A stretch of DNA of 64,000 nt from Cyathus striatus (GCA_025738555.1 JAOVFP010000001.1:1-64000); one strand, 5' to 3'; shown: positions 36,922 to 48,258, counted from the stretch's first letter. The notes: generated by a model not told the origin, from the letters alone. Made by a program: numbers and translations.

Positions 36922-37533
36922 TTAGATAACGGAACCAGCCCCCGAGCCAGCACGTTGACGCGGGTCAATCCTATGCTTGATGTCACGCGCTGCATCCTGG
37001 GCAGCGTTTTTCACAGCACCAAGTATGCTCGTACGACCTCCTGCAGGCGAGACAGTCGAGTGAGCTACAGCAGCCCGAGAAAAATACTACCACGGAGGGT
37101 ACGCACAGCCAGAGCCAGCAGCGGGCTGTCTTGTACCTTGCGTCGCCTCGCCGAGCGTTCTGCCACGTGTGGCGCTTCCTGCTCCCTCAGCCCCAGAAAC
37201 GCCAGAAACTAAAGTCTCCACAAATCTTCGGTAAGGAAGCGGAAAAGTAAAGAGGACAGCACGACAACATATATGCTCTACACTGATGGGTGCACCAAAG
37301 TCACTAGATCGGGTTCCGTAGCCCGTTTGATCACCATCTGAAAATGCTGTGAACCCTTGCCCGAGGAGAACTAAATGAGGGCCTACAACCAGACCTGTCC
37401 ACTGCTTGTTGGCCCGTGGTTACAGAGCCGGCGCCTTCAAAGCCAGGCAGCCCGGAGCTGCTTGAATCACTACCAGGACCAATCCCAGTGGAAGACGTGG
37501 TACTGTCTGCAGCGTGCCCCTGTTGACCAGTAA
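36922..37533 (-). CDS. Ser/Gly-rich disordered protein, 5' end not resolved
   Basis: Four exons chain with matching phases on the minus strand: 37533-37390, 37337-37284, 37208-37137 and 37040-36922 (TAA stop). The product reads TGQQGHAADSTTSSTGIGPG, SDSSSSGLPGFEGAGSV, GDQTGYGTRSSDFGAPI, SGVSGAEGAGSATRGRTLGE, and ends in an amphipathic AVKNAAQDAARDIKHRID segment that looks helical, like LEA or small stress proteins. At least one upstream exon is missing from my model: 37533 begins after an acceptor (CTATCAG|TT), and an open stretch up to about 37660 may contain it. Function unknown. Confidence 0.5.
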
Positions 37534-37894
37534 CTGATAGCACGGATTAACAGCATTGAGGAAAAGAAGTGGAAGCAGCACTCTCTACTAGAAGACCGAG
37601 AAGACCGAGTCTGACTGGACGATCCCCAGCTAGTGGACGGCTTGAATCTTGGGACCTTCAAGTCACTTTCATATGCACTATCCTTTCATAGTTTAATCAT
37701 CTTCTTACTTCCTCACAACCTTTTAGGTTACAACATCCGTCCCATACACCCTCTGTGCCCATATACCTGAAGAAACAACTGGCATTCGGGTTGCATATGT
37801 ATGTTACATCATTTACTTCCCTTTCATTGACTAACCAGTCTAATAGACCATAAGTCTGAAATATAAATATAAATGGTTAGTAAGACATTAACGA

Positions 37895-38185
37895 TCAGAT
37901 TGAGACCTTAGGGTTTGCAAGTAGGCTCTCTTTCTGAACCTTAAATAACTCTAGTTCGGCCTTTCCATTCTGGAGTGATGCGACAACTTGCTGAAGAAGA
38001 TGGATCTCCTGATCTACTTCGAGAATTTTAGCCTCTGCCTGCGTAATATCAGCCAATGCTGACTGGCGATCAAGATCGGACAAAATGTTGCCTAAGTGTC
38101 CAACAATGATACACACATTACAGGTTTGACATTTTTGATTTTGAAAACATCATCAGTGGGCCGATTCATAATTTGAATATAAGCG
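37895..38185 (-). pseudogene. F-box gene fragment, copy 3 (5' end only)
   Basis: Minus strand. Matches the 5' flank and exon 1 of the other F-box copies (start at about 38171, MNRPTDDVFKIKNVKPV), then lacks the intron 3' half and CDSCG region, and resumes with the coiled coil (ILSDLDRQSALADITQAEAK, later HLLQQVVASLQ) until a stop at 37895. The F-box and leucine-rich part are absent. The 5' flank (AACTTGCCCAAGTCGCTTA, minus) also matches copy 1, so this was a DNA-level duplication. Confidence 0.8.
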
Positions 38186-39624
38186 ACTTGGGCAAGTTGG
38201 ATGAAGGAGAAGTTGATGAGTCAAAACAACGAAATGAAAAATTTCAACCAATAATCATGTGATTGGGCTGTATAATAGTATGGACTCAGGACTGGCCGGG
38301 CACGTTCTTTTAAATTTGTTCCTTTTACCTCGGAGTGATTGTCATTCACTGTGTCGCGTGGTAGGTAGGGAGAACGTGGTGAGGCTTCAGAGGATGGAAG
38401 GGGGCTGGCGACACCATTCATCCTTGTCTCATCGACTTCTGCAGCCGTTTCTACACCTGCTGCTAACAACCTACCCCATCCTGTCGATTCAACCAGTTTT
38501 ATATTTCTCTTCAAATTTTTATCTATCTGACCTGCTGAACGCTGCAGCCATTGTTTATCGTTGCTTTGGTGCGGAGAATTCACAAGAGATCGTACATAGA
38601 TGCTAGTAAGACATTCTATAGGGTAGTGCCTCCGAAACACGTGTAATTTACATGTGAGTTACAGTACAGGAACCCCCAAGATATGTGAGATGGCATGATA
38701 AAAGCCCTAGCAGAGACTGAGCAGTCGTCTCTAAAAAAGCGGTCAAATCAGAGTGGAGCCAAGTTCATGGTTAATAGACAGAAAACCACGCCGCAGTACA
38801 AAATCCAGTCATACATTATCAAGGGAGTGGTAGAACACCGGTAAATGGATAGAGCACAGTACTAGATGCCGTCGTCCAAGTAAGAGACTAGCTTGATTAC
38901 GATATAGCACCATGTCCTAGACAAGATCCGAAGAAAGGGCATAGTTAACGATGAGACGAGACAATTTCCCTGAGACGAGAAGCATATATCTACATCATGC
39001 AGTTTTAGCGTATATGCCGGATGTGCTTAGGGCAGGTGTGTGTAGAGGAGGCGAAGGACGAACCAGTAACTAGCTCTACGAGCACCTCAGCACAATATAT
39101 GCGGGACTTTGAGTTGACAACGTAGAAGGACGGGGCGAGCTCACGAGCAGGTGGTAGAACGGTGGGATGGTGACGAACTGGTTGCGTTCCCCGAAGGTGT
39201 GGAAGAGAACACATGAGGTTGAGATATCTGCTAGTCTTGTTACGAGCGCATGAGCACACGCGGGTAGAGGATCGTGGACCCGCGACACCATTCTACAGAT
39301 TCTGAATCCAAATAACATCATATCATCAGTCAACGAACCCCGTTATCATCCCTCCATCGTTCGACTTGCGCGAGGGGATCTTCAAATCCCCCAACGAATT
39401 TCTCCTCTGAGCAAGTATCACTCGCACCAATTGACGTATCGGTATTGACAGTCGCGCGCCCTAGCGAAGAAGGCTGCGCAGACTCAAGCGACATCGGGCC
39501 TGATACCTATCTCTAGGCAACCTAGGCGTCGTGAGGACGGAGGATTAGTCAAGCCGATCAAGCAACCAATTCCTCATCACATTCACGCCCATCTCCAGCC
39601 TCTTCACCTTCGCCTTCACCAGCT
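38186..39624. other. Intergenic, no gene seen
   Basis: A 139-codon minus-strand frame (38221-38640) is present but has no domain, signal or splice support. Several other frames are short. Nothing else is supported. Confidence 0.4.
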
Positions 39625-40420
39625 CGCAAAGGCTGTACTACTCTTCAGTAAGATGAGCAGAAAGAGGGGAAAAGAATGTACTCAGGCCAGTGCGTCGCAG
39701 GCGGCTCAACAGTCTGCAGCTTCTCCGTCTGCTCATTATCCATCTCATTCTCATTACTGGCCTTAACCAACTCTTGCTATATCATCTCTTTGAGGGCGGT
39801 GACGACGGAGGGGTTGCGGATGACGACTGCTTTGTAGAAGCCTGGGAAGAGGGGGCGTCGGGCGATTGGGAGGGCGAGGACTTGCGGGACGGATTATTTC
39901 TCTATTGAGCCTAGGGAGGAGGGGGTTGAGGGTGCTGGGGGGTGTCTGAGGGGGGTGCTTGGTGTGTCGGAGGAGGGTGAGGATTAGGAGGGGGTGGATT
40001 CGTCCTTCTTCCCTTCTTCGCTATCGTTCTCGCTTTCGCCTTTCTTTCCCTCTGCGTCCGGAAGCATTGACCCAGCGAGTACTTGTACTTGGGCTCATAA
40101 GTCCCACGACGACGCCGTGAAGGCGCATCGGTGCAGTAGGCGTGCATCATGTGCGAGGCAGGAGGTAGTGAGCACGCGCAGGACAGTGCTTCGCAGAGCT
40201 GTTCCTAGCCCGGGAATGGGCATGTTGAAGAGGTGACCTAGACGCTAGGCGTGCTGTCGTGTGTCGTGTCTGTTGACGGTGTCCCGTATCGTCCCGGTGA
40301 GCCCGGCCCTCGAGTAGTGGGAGCCTAGAACTGAAGAGAGAGTGTGCTGCCACACCCCCTGCGTGGGAGAGGCTCGGAGGAGATGACGTTGATTACAAAG
40401 CACCGCAGCTGATTCCTTCT
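39625..40420 (-). pseudogene. Truncated copy of the Lon gene 5' end
   Basis: Minus strand. Runs from the Lon promoter block (TGCTTTGTAATCA at about 40400), through the start region (ATGCCCATTCCCGGGCTAGG at about 40222), the leader, part of the N-domain ([16 protein letters not shown] equivalent) and Lon intron 1 (GTACATTCTTTTCC..AGTACAG) into the first bases of exon 2. Internal stops (for example after a TCC TAA in the linker, and TATAG in place of ATGAAA), small indels and a roughly 150-bp deletion of the segment equivalent to 5030-5200 make it non-functional. Because intron 1 and the promoter are retained, this is a segmental DNA duplication, not a retrocopy. Confidence 0.9.
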
Positions 40421-41397
40421 GCTTACTTTATTACCACAGTAAGTCCACACAGTATCATGCATCATCAAAGGCAACATCAAGCGGTAGACGAGCTATCTCA
40501 CAGCTATTAGTAAGTAGTAAGTTCCATACGTTTGCGTTCATATCCATGCCGAGAGTTCGTGTTACGTGGGCTATTAGCTAGTTGGTGGGTAGTTCATTTT
40601 TCTTCTCGACTCAATCTGAATCTGCTTCTGAATTCCCCTATTGATGCAAATCTTAGCTGGTAAATGGGTCTATCTTCAATAAGCCTATTGACTGCGTTAT
40701 CACGCGCCAACTCGAAATTGGGACAAGAATCGAGGGACAACTTCCAGCCGTTCAGTAGCTAGAAAGTACCCAATCTGCATCAACCAAATCTGCGACTGCT
40801 TCCTAGTAGGTCGTCATCTTCACCTCTTGTAAAGTTGTTCATTGGCATGAATCATGATAAATCTTCAGTCAGTCAAGCCTATATCACGCTATCGAGCCAA
40901 CTCACGGTAAAGCGTCTATATCGGACGAATTATTACATACAGGACATTATAGACTTAACAACTAATGCTGTGCTAACCGTGATATTAAATAGTATTGTCA
41001 TTAGCATCATAGAAGTACATCGTAGCATACTTTGCTATTCGCAGTCGTGTATGTGAACCAAACAGCTCCAAGTCAACTTGCAAACATCCTAGTCGGCAAT
41101 TTTACAGCTTATCAATCCATCAAATACGTATACGTCCCCTCCCAATGTCAGCACACTTGCAACATACTAATGACAAACCTTAGCAGTCTTCGTAATCCAC
41201 ATCATATCCAATTCAGGACGGATTACCAACACTAAATGAATGCCTTTGGCAGAAGTCTTACATATGTTCTCAAAGCACGAACTTTTAACACGTCAGCGGA
41301 ACGACGGAGGTTTGTCATCGGGGAATGATAATATATCTGCAGAATCATGAGGTATTTAACAAATTTTTTCGTATAGTACTGCGAGTCGTATCCGAAC
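40421..41397. other. Intergenic, no gene seen
   Basis: Spacer between the Lon fragment and the dehydrogenase gene. AT-rich, short frames only. Confidence 0.45.
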
Positions 41398-42408
41398 ATG
41401 TCTTCTCCAAAAGTTTGGTTTGGTGAGTAATCTGCAGCATCATGTACGATATACCTACATACTAATTCATAACAGTAACCGGCTCATCAAGCGGACTCGG
41501 TTTCGCAGTAGTCCAACAAGCCCTAACCAAAGGCGACAACGTAGTAGCAACCCTCCGCAACCCAGACGTCATATCACATCTACTCGATAACCACCCAACC
41601 CAACTACTCATAGTCAAACTCGACGTCACAAATCCCAAAGAGATAATCTCCGCATTTCAACAAGCCAAAGAGAAATTCGATCGAGTTGACATTGTATATA
41701 ACAATGCAGCGTTCTACGCGATGGCGGAAATCGAAGGAACTCCAGACGAGCTTGCACGAAGAATATTCGAGGTGAATTTTTGGGGGGCTGCTAATGTCAC
41801 TAGGGAGGCTGTTCGATTCCTCAGGGATGTTAATACACCTTCTGGAGGACGAATACTGCAAGCATCGTCTATGGCTGGTATTAGTGGTAATGTTCCATTA
41901 CTTGGTTATTATTCAGCAACGAAATTTGGTACCGTGCTCTTCACATGTCATAACGAAACTCCGCTGAGCACGATCAACAGCACTCGAAGGCTTCAGTGAA
42001 GCAATTTCAAATGAAATTGACCCTTCATGGAATATCAAGGTATCCCTCCGAACATGCCCTACTTCACACTGGTATATTTACATTATTCAGGTCACCTTAA
42101 TCACGCTGGGTAGTTATAAAACACCAGCGACAACTCCCGAAAAAATGGAAGTTCTTCCCACCCACCCAAAATACAAGAAGACTGGGGAAACTGCGCGTGA
42201 ATTTGTAACCCAAGAATTTTTCAACGGAAAAATGCAACTCGGCGACAGCCACAAAGCTGCTCGTGAAATTTACAAAATCGCCATTCATGATGATCCTCCA
42301 TCGCGTGTATTGCTTGGGCTGGATTCAATTGCGATGACGAAAGTTAAGGCAGAACTTTTAATGGATCAGGCTGAGAAATCTGCTTTGTGGTCTGCGGATT
42401 TGAAGTAG
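41398..42408 (+). CDS. Short-chain dehydrogenase/reductase
   Basis: Classical SDR, an NAD(P)(H)-dependent oxidoreductase. Exons 41398-41422, 41476-41928, 41981-42039 and 42091-42408 (855 bp, 284 residues), introns 51-53 bp, all GT-AG. The N-terminal cofactor motif is VTGSSSGLGFAVV (TGxxxGxG), followed by LDVT, the NNA motif in VDIVYNNAAFYAMAEIE, the Ser of the catalytic triad in ILQASSMAGISG, and YSATKF, the YxxxK pair. The C-terminal part (GSYKTPATTPEKMEVLPTHP, later DPPSRVLLGLDSI) matches the oxidoreductases common in agaricomycetes. Substrate unknown. It lies on the plus strand inside the inverted F-box/Lon duplication, between the two duplicated genes, and appears intact. Confidence 0.93.
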
Positions 42409-42529
42409 ATTCGTTTTTGATTACGGTAAATTCAAGTGTAGTATTTACGTTCCATATGTATTGAGTGGAACTGAAGTCTGACGATACGAAAAACAAAATC
42501 GTTGCTTGATAAATTGTTTAATGACGCGC

Positions 42530-42885
42530 TTATTCGGTCCACCCTACCCCTGGACAATCCCCAGGATTGAACGGCTTGGCACGACTCTCCTCCCTGTAAC
42601 ATATAAGCCCGAACCACCCACCCAGCCTCCAGTAACCCTATCTTGCACATGTTCACCTAAGGATATATGTGTACGAACTTACTGCTCGTTCACTATCATC
42701 AAAGCTGTTCTTAGAATATGTACATACTGGAACCGAGTTAGTAAGTACACATTGGGTTACCGGAACGCTGGTTCAATTTGGATGATCCACGTCCTCGATT
42801 TCTATATTTATCAGCACCGCCAGTCTTTTATTGATATCGAATAATACAGACCAATGTCTCTGCGATATTACTTAGGCAATATCTA
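42530..42885. repeat. Dispersed repeat, copy B
   Basis: Counterpart of 26680-27095 (same orientation), sharing TTCGGTCCACCC, AACGGCTTGGCACGACTCTC, TTCACCTA, GGTTACCGGAACGCTGGTTC and a closing GCGATATTACTTA. It abuts the 3' end of the F-box gene (stop at 42872), so the last few bases overlap that gene. Confidence 0.65.
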
Positions 42886-44677
42886 AAAACTCCCTATTAT
42901 CCCTTATTTCTTCAGTTAGTATCCACTCCTGAGTGACGAACGAGGCCTGAATAAAGAAAATCTTTGCACAAACCCACAGGAGTCCCTTTTTAATCCTTAT
43001 CCCCTGGGACCAGTACCCAGGAAACTTAACAGTTACCGATTTCAGGTAACATACTTTCCGACCTCCTATATCAGCCGCGTGTTGTTGAATATGTCGAAGG
43101 CGGATTTTAAGCATGGCCAGTAGACAAACTAAATCGCGCCCTAAAACATCTGGCACTTCCAACGTTTCCAGCTCCGGAAACAAATGGAATATTCCATGTG
43201 AGGAGTCTTGCATACTGTATCTCGCTAACCATTGAAAACGAGTGGTTTCGTGTAGACATAACCTTTTCAGATTTTGTAGCTGCTTGCTCGCCATCCAAGA
43301 CGAGTCTTCATCCAAATGTGCCTTTGTAAGAGTGAGGTCCGTAATTAAGCATCCGGAACGGCTAAAGAACTCTGTGACACTGGACGCGGTGAAATAGCCG
43401 CACGTCAGGACTAAAGATTTCAGATGTGGTGCTGTGATGAGGTCGAAAATACGCTTAGGTTCTGATTCCCAAGTTCCGTGAATATTTTCGTTCATAATCA
43501 GTAGCTGCAGTGACGGGAGTATTACGTTGCGATTACAATTGAAGATCCTTGCACGTATTTCGAGTGAAGTAAGATTGGGCATCGCGTTAAAGAGATTAAA
43601 GAACTCTTCTTCCTCGAATTTGTTGTCCCAGCATTTAAAGTGGATTATCTGTTCTCAAGGCATATTGATGAACATCTTACGGATATGCTCTGCATCTCTA
43701 ATATCTAAATGGGTCAGCGATGGAGCTAATTGAAGGGAGACTGTCAGATCAGGGTCATGCGCATAGAAGATGCGGTGCACACTCAGGAACTTCAGTGCCG
43801 GCGATGGAATAAGGCATACAGAATCAGATAGTCGGTATATATACAATGATTCCAATGAAGGCAGTGAGACGCCTAGTGGAATGAAAGCTAACAATTCCTG
43901 AAAGAGAGAATCTTGTTCAAACTGGAGTGTTTTCCATCGGTGTGCACACTTTGCAAGTGCTTGAAGACAGATATAATCATGCAGCTTTATCCATGAAATG
44001 GCACTATACGAGAAATTAATAGACAACGGGACTTCTTTTGACAGTGAGATACACTTCAGGAGAAATATTTCTGTCATGTCGGGTGATGCTCTATCATCTT
44101 TATTGCAGTCAACATGGATTCTTGACCATAATTCAGGACAAGAAAAAGCCACCGAGCGCCAATGACTTGAAATCTGTGTTATCCTTCGAACAAATGTGTT
44201 TGATTTCATGGACTGAATGTGTCCATCGTCTTCGAGGTGCCACTGGCACACCGCAAATAAATACCTCAGAACATCGTCTGGTAACTTCCAAATAGGCGCA
44301 AGTAGGCTCTCTTTCCGAGCTTTGTACAACTCTAGTTGTGTCTTTCCGATCTGAAGTGATGCGACAACTTGCTGAAGAAGATGGATCTCCTGATCGACTT
44401 CGAGAATTTTGGCCTCTGCCCGCGCCACATCAGCCAATGTTGACTGGCGATCAAGATCGGACAAAATCCGGTTGCTCAGAATATCTGAAAAACCTTCGAT
44501 GGTGGTTGAGAAAAACGTAGGACCGCTGTTGTCGCCACAGGAATCACATTTTGCACGTGGAACGCTGCGAACACAGTTTTAATTTAATGCCAGCACGATA
44601 CGATAAGTAGTCATGGGTACACACATTACTGGTTTGACATTTTTGGTTTTGAGAAGGTCATCAGTAGGCCGATCCAT
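42872..44677 (-). pseudogene. F-box/LRR-like protein gene, copy 2, one in-frame stop
   Basis: Minus strand, two exons: 44677-44625 and 44564-42872 (intron GTGTGT..CGCAG, 60 bp). 581 codons in one continuous frame apart from a single TGA at 43657-43655, where copy 1 has TGG (FIDMPWEQ). Layout: short N-terminus MDRPTDDLLKTKNVKPVI, a CDSCGDNSG motif, a coiled coil (EVDQEIHLLQQVVASLQIG), then the F-box (PIWKLPDDVLRYLFAVCQW, later WRSVAFSCPELWSRIHVD) and a C-terminal leucine-rich-like region. Typical of the large agaricomycete F-box family, whose members act as SCF ubiquitin-ligase adaptors. The rest is undamaged, so the stop is either very recent, a sequence error, or leaves a 340-residue truncated protein that still contains the F-box. 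A 395-bp MITE lies just upstream. Confidence 0.85.
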
Positions 44678-44688
44678 AATCTGAATGT

Positions 44689-45083
44689 CACCTCAGACAG
44701 GCCTAAATCGGGTTCATGTAAATATGGTACATCCCGATTTTTGTAACAATTAGAATATGCCATAAAATATGTAATGTGTCAGATCCATTAGAAAATTCTA
44801 AATTGGGTAATACATCTGCTTATTGTTCCAATTGTTTCGTGCCGATTTTACCTGTGCAACGTGAACCGAGCCTCCGAAAAATTTCCGATTGGCCTAAGAA
44901 CGGATGGGGTCACGGATCTTATTGTAAATATGTTGCATGGATCGGTCAGTTTTCCTATTCTTGCACATATTCTAGATTTGCTCACACATCGGTCAGATAA
45001 CATATTTTAATAACTATTCTAATTGTTAAGTAAATCGGGTTGTACCATATTTACAGTGATCCGATCCACCCTTGTCTGAGGTG
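44689..45083. mobile_element. CACTA-like MITE, 395 bp
   Basis: Ends in perfect CACCTCAGACA / TGTCTGAGGTG, and the inverted similarity continues, imperfectly, for about 85-95 bp on each side (shared TGTAAATATGGTACA(T/A)CCCGATTT and TAACAATTAGAATA). Flanked by a 3-bp TGT target duplication (44686-44688 and 45084-45086). The homologous upstream regions of F-box copies 1 and 3 read straight through the site (GTCGCTTACATTCAG), giving the empty site. No coding capacity. The 3-bp duplication and CAC terminus suggest a CACTA-type relative. Confidence 0.82.
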
Positions 45084-45899
45084 TGTAAGTGACTTTAGAT
45101 GAAGGAGAAGTTGATGAACCTAAGGAGACGTGATTGAATAGAAGGCCGCGTAAGCGGGACGCCTATGGACATGTCACGCTAGCGTGATCCTGCAAATTAC
45201 GTAATCCAATCTTCAGCGCCCGTTTCTTGTCCGTTTCCTTTGCGAGCATTCCAAGTTTCTTCTCCGTCTGCTCTACTTACTCTTAGTATCTTATTTTGCG
45301 TCGGCTCAATTCGTTGCGTGCGCGATACATGTTGCATTTACGGTGTCAAAGGACATCACGATGCCGTCGGATATCACCTCCCCACTTGCTCCTAACATTC
45401 TGGTTCGAGAGTCCGTGATTGGACGTCTTGAGAAAATACTTCGTTCGTGTTTCGTCTTCACAAACTGTGTGTGCTTTAGTGAATGAACCAAAAGAATGGA
45501 TACATGATCATCGAAGCGCAATTGTGTGAAGCTGTGAGGATCTCGAATTCAGTTGGTCGCAATCTCGTCGTTATCTAGTATGCCGTGCTTTACTATGGTC
45601 GTAATTTCAGGTCTTTTGTTATTAAGTTTAACCAAAGCACTGACTCGGGTTGGGCTCGGGCTCCCATTTGCAAAGGAGTCGGCATGTTAATCTACGTCAG
45701 TGGCTAAAAGGATGACGTCATGAAATTAAAAATAAACACCTGCACTATTTTTAGATACACTGCACCATAATTCAAAATAGCCACTCAATCGTCTGCGTCA
45801 TTCAACTTCCAGGATATATAAACACGCTGGAGTGCGACTTACAGACCAATATTCCACGAAAAGTCTCACAGTTATTATCCCATCTTTCCAACTATCATC
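45084..45899. other. Intergenic, no gene seen
   Basis: Begins with the remaining 5' flank of F-box copy 2 (to about 45120), then AT-rich sequence up to the Ser/Thr-rich gene. No supported frame. Confidence 0.45.
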
Positions 45900-46890
45900 A
45901 TGTCGTCTAGTTTTTCTACTGCGAACCCCACCACCACCAACGCATCCTCCGACATGCATTCCACCCCTACTGGTGCACCTACTACCGCTACCTCAGCTTC
46001 CACAAATTCCATCCCAGCCGCTTCAACAGCTACCAATCCCACTGGTACAGCCACTACCGCTGCATCAGCTCCCACCAACTCCACCCCAACCGCACTAACA
46101 ACCACCAGCCCTACTAACTTAAGCTCACAAACAACCGCCAATCCTACTAACTCAAATGCACCAACCAAAACCAGTACAACCTCGAGCGCAACTACGACTA
46201 ATACGCAACAACCCTCGGACTCTAACGCGGATACGAACTCCAGCACCAACACAGCTCTTCCTCAGGACGAAGACTACCCTGAACAGAAGCACGCTGGAAA
46301 AGTCGGACTAGGTCCCAACTTCCATGTGAAAGCAGTACGTCATCGTCATACTCCCTCGTATAAAATCTGTTTCTAAACGTCCTGCATCTAGACTTTCGGC
46401 GACAAAATTGCCGGCATAACGGAAGAAGTGAAGGGTAAAGTTCTACGCAAACCAGAACTCGTTGACCATGGGAAACATGTCAAGACAGGAGAGCAGAAGA
46501 AGATCGAGAAAGAAAAAGATGTACGTTCATATAAGTTTTTCGTCCCTTGCACAATTCTAATACGTTGTATAGGATAAAAGTAATCCATTCCACGCCGCAG
46601 AAGAAGACAAGTCCCCTTCCACGCCTTCGACAGCACCCCCTACCGACGCTCACCCCGCGCATTCCCCATCCATTTCGAAATCCCAGTCCAATAGTTCCTC
46701 TCAGCCAGCATCTGCGGCTCAAGATCCCGAATCGAGCGTAACTGCCCATCCCTCAGGCATGGGCCATAACGATGATCAGGCAGCGAAAGCTCAAGCGGCT
46801 ACCGTTGCACCGAAAGGTACTGAAGGTGCTGAGGTGCAGAAGAAGGGCGAGGCAGTGGATAATGTTAGACATGTCGATGCTCGGAATTAG
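45900..46890 (+). CDS. Ser/Thr-rich protein with CsbD-like motif
   Basis: Three exons: 45900-46334, 46392-46520 and 46573-46890 (882 bp, 293 residues). The first 115 residues are almost entirely Ser/Thr/Asn/Pro/Ala (low complexity, no signal peptide). Then VGLGPNFHVKATFGDKIAGI, TEEVKGKVLRKPELVDHGK and HVKTGEQKKIEKEKD form a short charged helical motif like the CsbD/YjbJ stress-protein repeat (DK..G...EVKGK...(K/N)PE....GK...GE). The C-terminal 100 residues are again disordered (Ser/Pro/Ala-rich) and close with KKGEAVDNVRHVDARN. CsbD-like proteins in bacteria are general-stress proteins. In basidiomycetes this family is widespread and uncharacterised. A decayed relative lies at 54.4-57.3 kb. 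Probably cytosolic. Confidence 0.78.
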
Positions 46891-48258
46891 ATCAGTCGTA
46901 TACGTACGTCAAGTTATAATTGTATTCTAATAAATAGTAATCAGTTTGATAAGTTTCGGATTAATCAAAACGCTAGTCTTTCGCATCTTGTGAAGCTACT
47001 GTGGATTCATTGCTTATTCCCACTACCTTTTAAGGTAGTTGGGTTATAGGGTCATCTGGACTTCCCAATAAGGCGATTTACAGGATCTTGAACGGGATCT
47101 CAATCTGATTGGCTGGTGGCCTGTGACAATCTGTGACAGCGGTCGAGACTCGATACCGACATCATTATGTTCTTCACTTGTCTCAGATGTCCCTTCGTTC
47201 TCGTCCCCCCCTCTCGTTGTTGTCTTCGCCGCTCGAGCGCTGCTATCTTTCCCGCTCGTCCTTGTCTTCCGCGTTCGTTGACCCCCATTCGTCTTCCACG
47301 CATTCCCTTGGTTCTCTTCACGCCCCTCTCGCCCCGTCACCATCATATCGACCAGGTCCGACTTCCGATGTTCATATAAAGAGTTCAGATAAAGTTAATG
47401 GAGGAGCGTGATCCTGGTACAGTGGTACGTCCCTTCGAAGCGTCCTTTCCATCTTATTATTGTCTTTGTTTTTTAATGTTTTCTTCTCTAGTTTTATTCG
47501 TTACTTTTCCATATATGACACGTCACATCACCCACCCCAAGTGCTCACCTCTAGTCCCCTACCTCAATGAGTACCACCACCTCAAGGCCTCAACACTAAC
47601 ATAGACTCTTGTATCGACGCATGGATGCCACGTCATCGATCTCCTGGCACAACAGTCCTGCTAATACTCTCTGCTCGCTCTGGGTGTCCTATCCTCAAAC
47701 CATACTCTAGCTGCAAGCATGCACTGTTCTGGCATGCTACCCAACACCGAGGAATGACTCGATGGGTCAAAACCTCTCCGGCACCGCCAACAACGCAAGT
47801 CCTGGTAAACACACAAATGCAACGCCATCCTGCCAAAACTTAACACTTTCAGATTTATGACCCATTCATTCGTTGTGTTTCAAGTTATCTTTTTTTATAT
47901 CTTTTTCTATTCCGTAATCTGAGGCCGTCATTTACCACTGTTCCACAGTAACTTACTTATTTTGGTTTAATTATCTTGACTCAATATGTAACTCTAACTT
48001 CTCTCTGTCATCGTTCTCAATCTCTATGCTCTCATTGCCACTCGTCGCGCTGGAACTTCATTTCGAAGTCCATTCCCCATTCTCTCTCGATATGTTCCAA
48101 AATCTCGCTTTTCCATTCTTCTAACTTCGTCATTTTTACCTCGGAACACCCATGTCGGACAGACGTATCAACGTACTCATAATCAGTTTTTTTTAGGTGC
48201 ACCCAGCTGATCCAATACCTCTTGAACAACATGGCTGTCATTGGTCTTCGGGCAGCAA
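46891..48258. other. Intergenic; hairpin repeat and pyrimidine-rich sequence
   Basis: Contains the hairpin-bearing block at about 47017-47060 (separate entry). Around 47188-47411 there is a C/T-rich open frame (MSLRSRPPLSLLSSP..) without a recognised domain. From 47500 to 48250 frames are short. It may all be decayed transposon sequence, but I see no diagnostic motif. Confidence 0.35.
47020..47065. repeat. Hairpin-bearing dispersed block, copy 1
   Basis: ATTCCCACTACCTTTTAAGG followed by TAGTTGGG forms a near-perfect hairpin (11-12 bp arms). The sequence after it (T(T)AT..GGG..TC/CTCTGGA) is also shared with 60690-60730. Confidence 0.7.

Noticed and set aside
38221..38640. 139-codon minus-strand frame upstream of F-box fragment 3
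   Set aside because: No domain or splice support. It overlaps the 5' flank that is shared with the other F-box copies, where no such protein is conserved.
44776..45000. 74-codon frame upstream of F-box copy 2
   Set aside because: It lies entirely inside the 395-bp MITE and overlaps its inverted repeats.
47044..47411. Arg/Glu-rich minus-strand and Pro/Ser-rich plus-strand frames
   Set aside because: Opposite-strand frames over a C/T-rich tract. No conserved motif; could be old transposon sequence.
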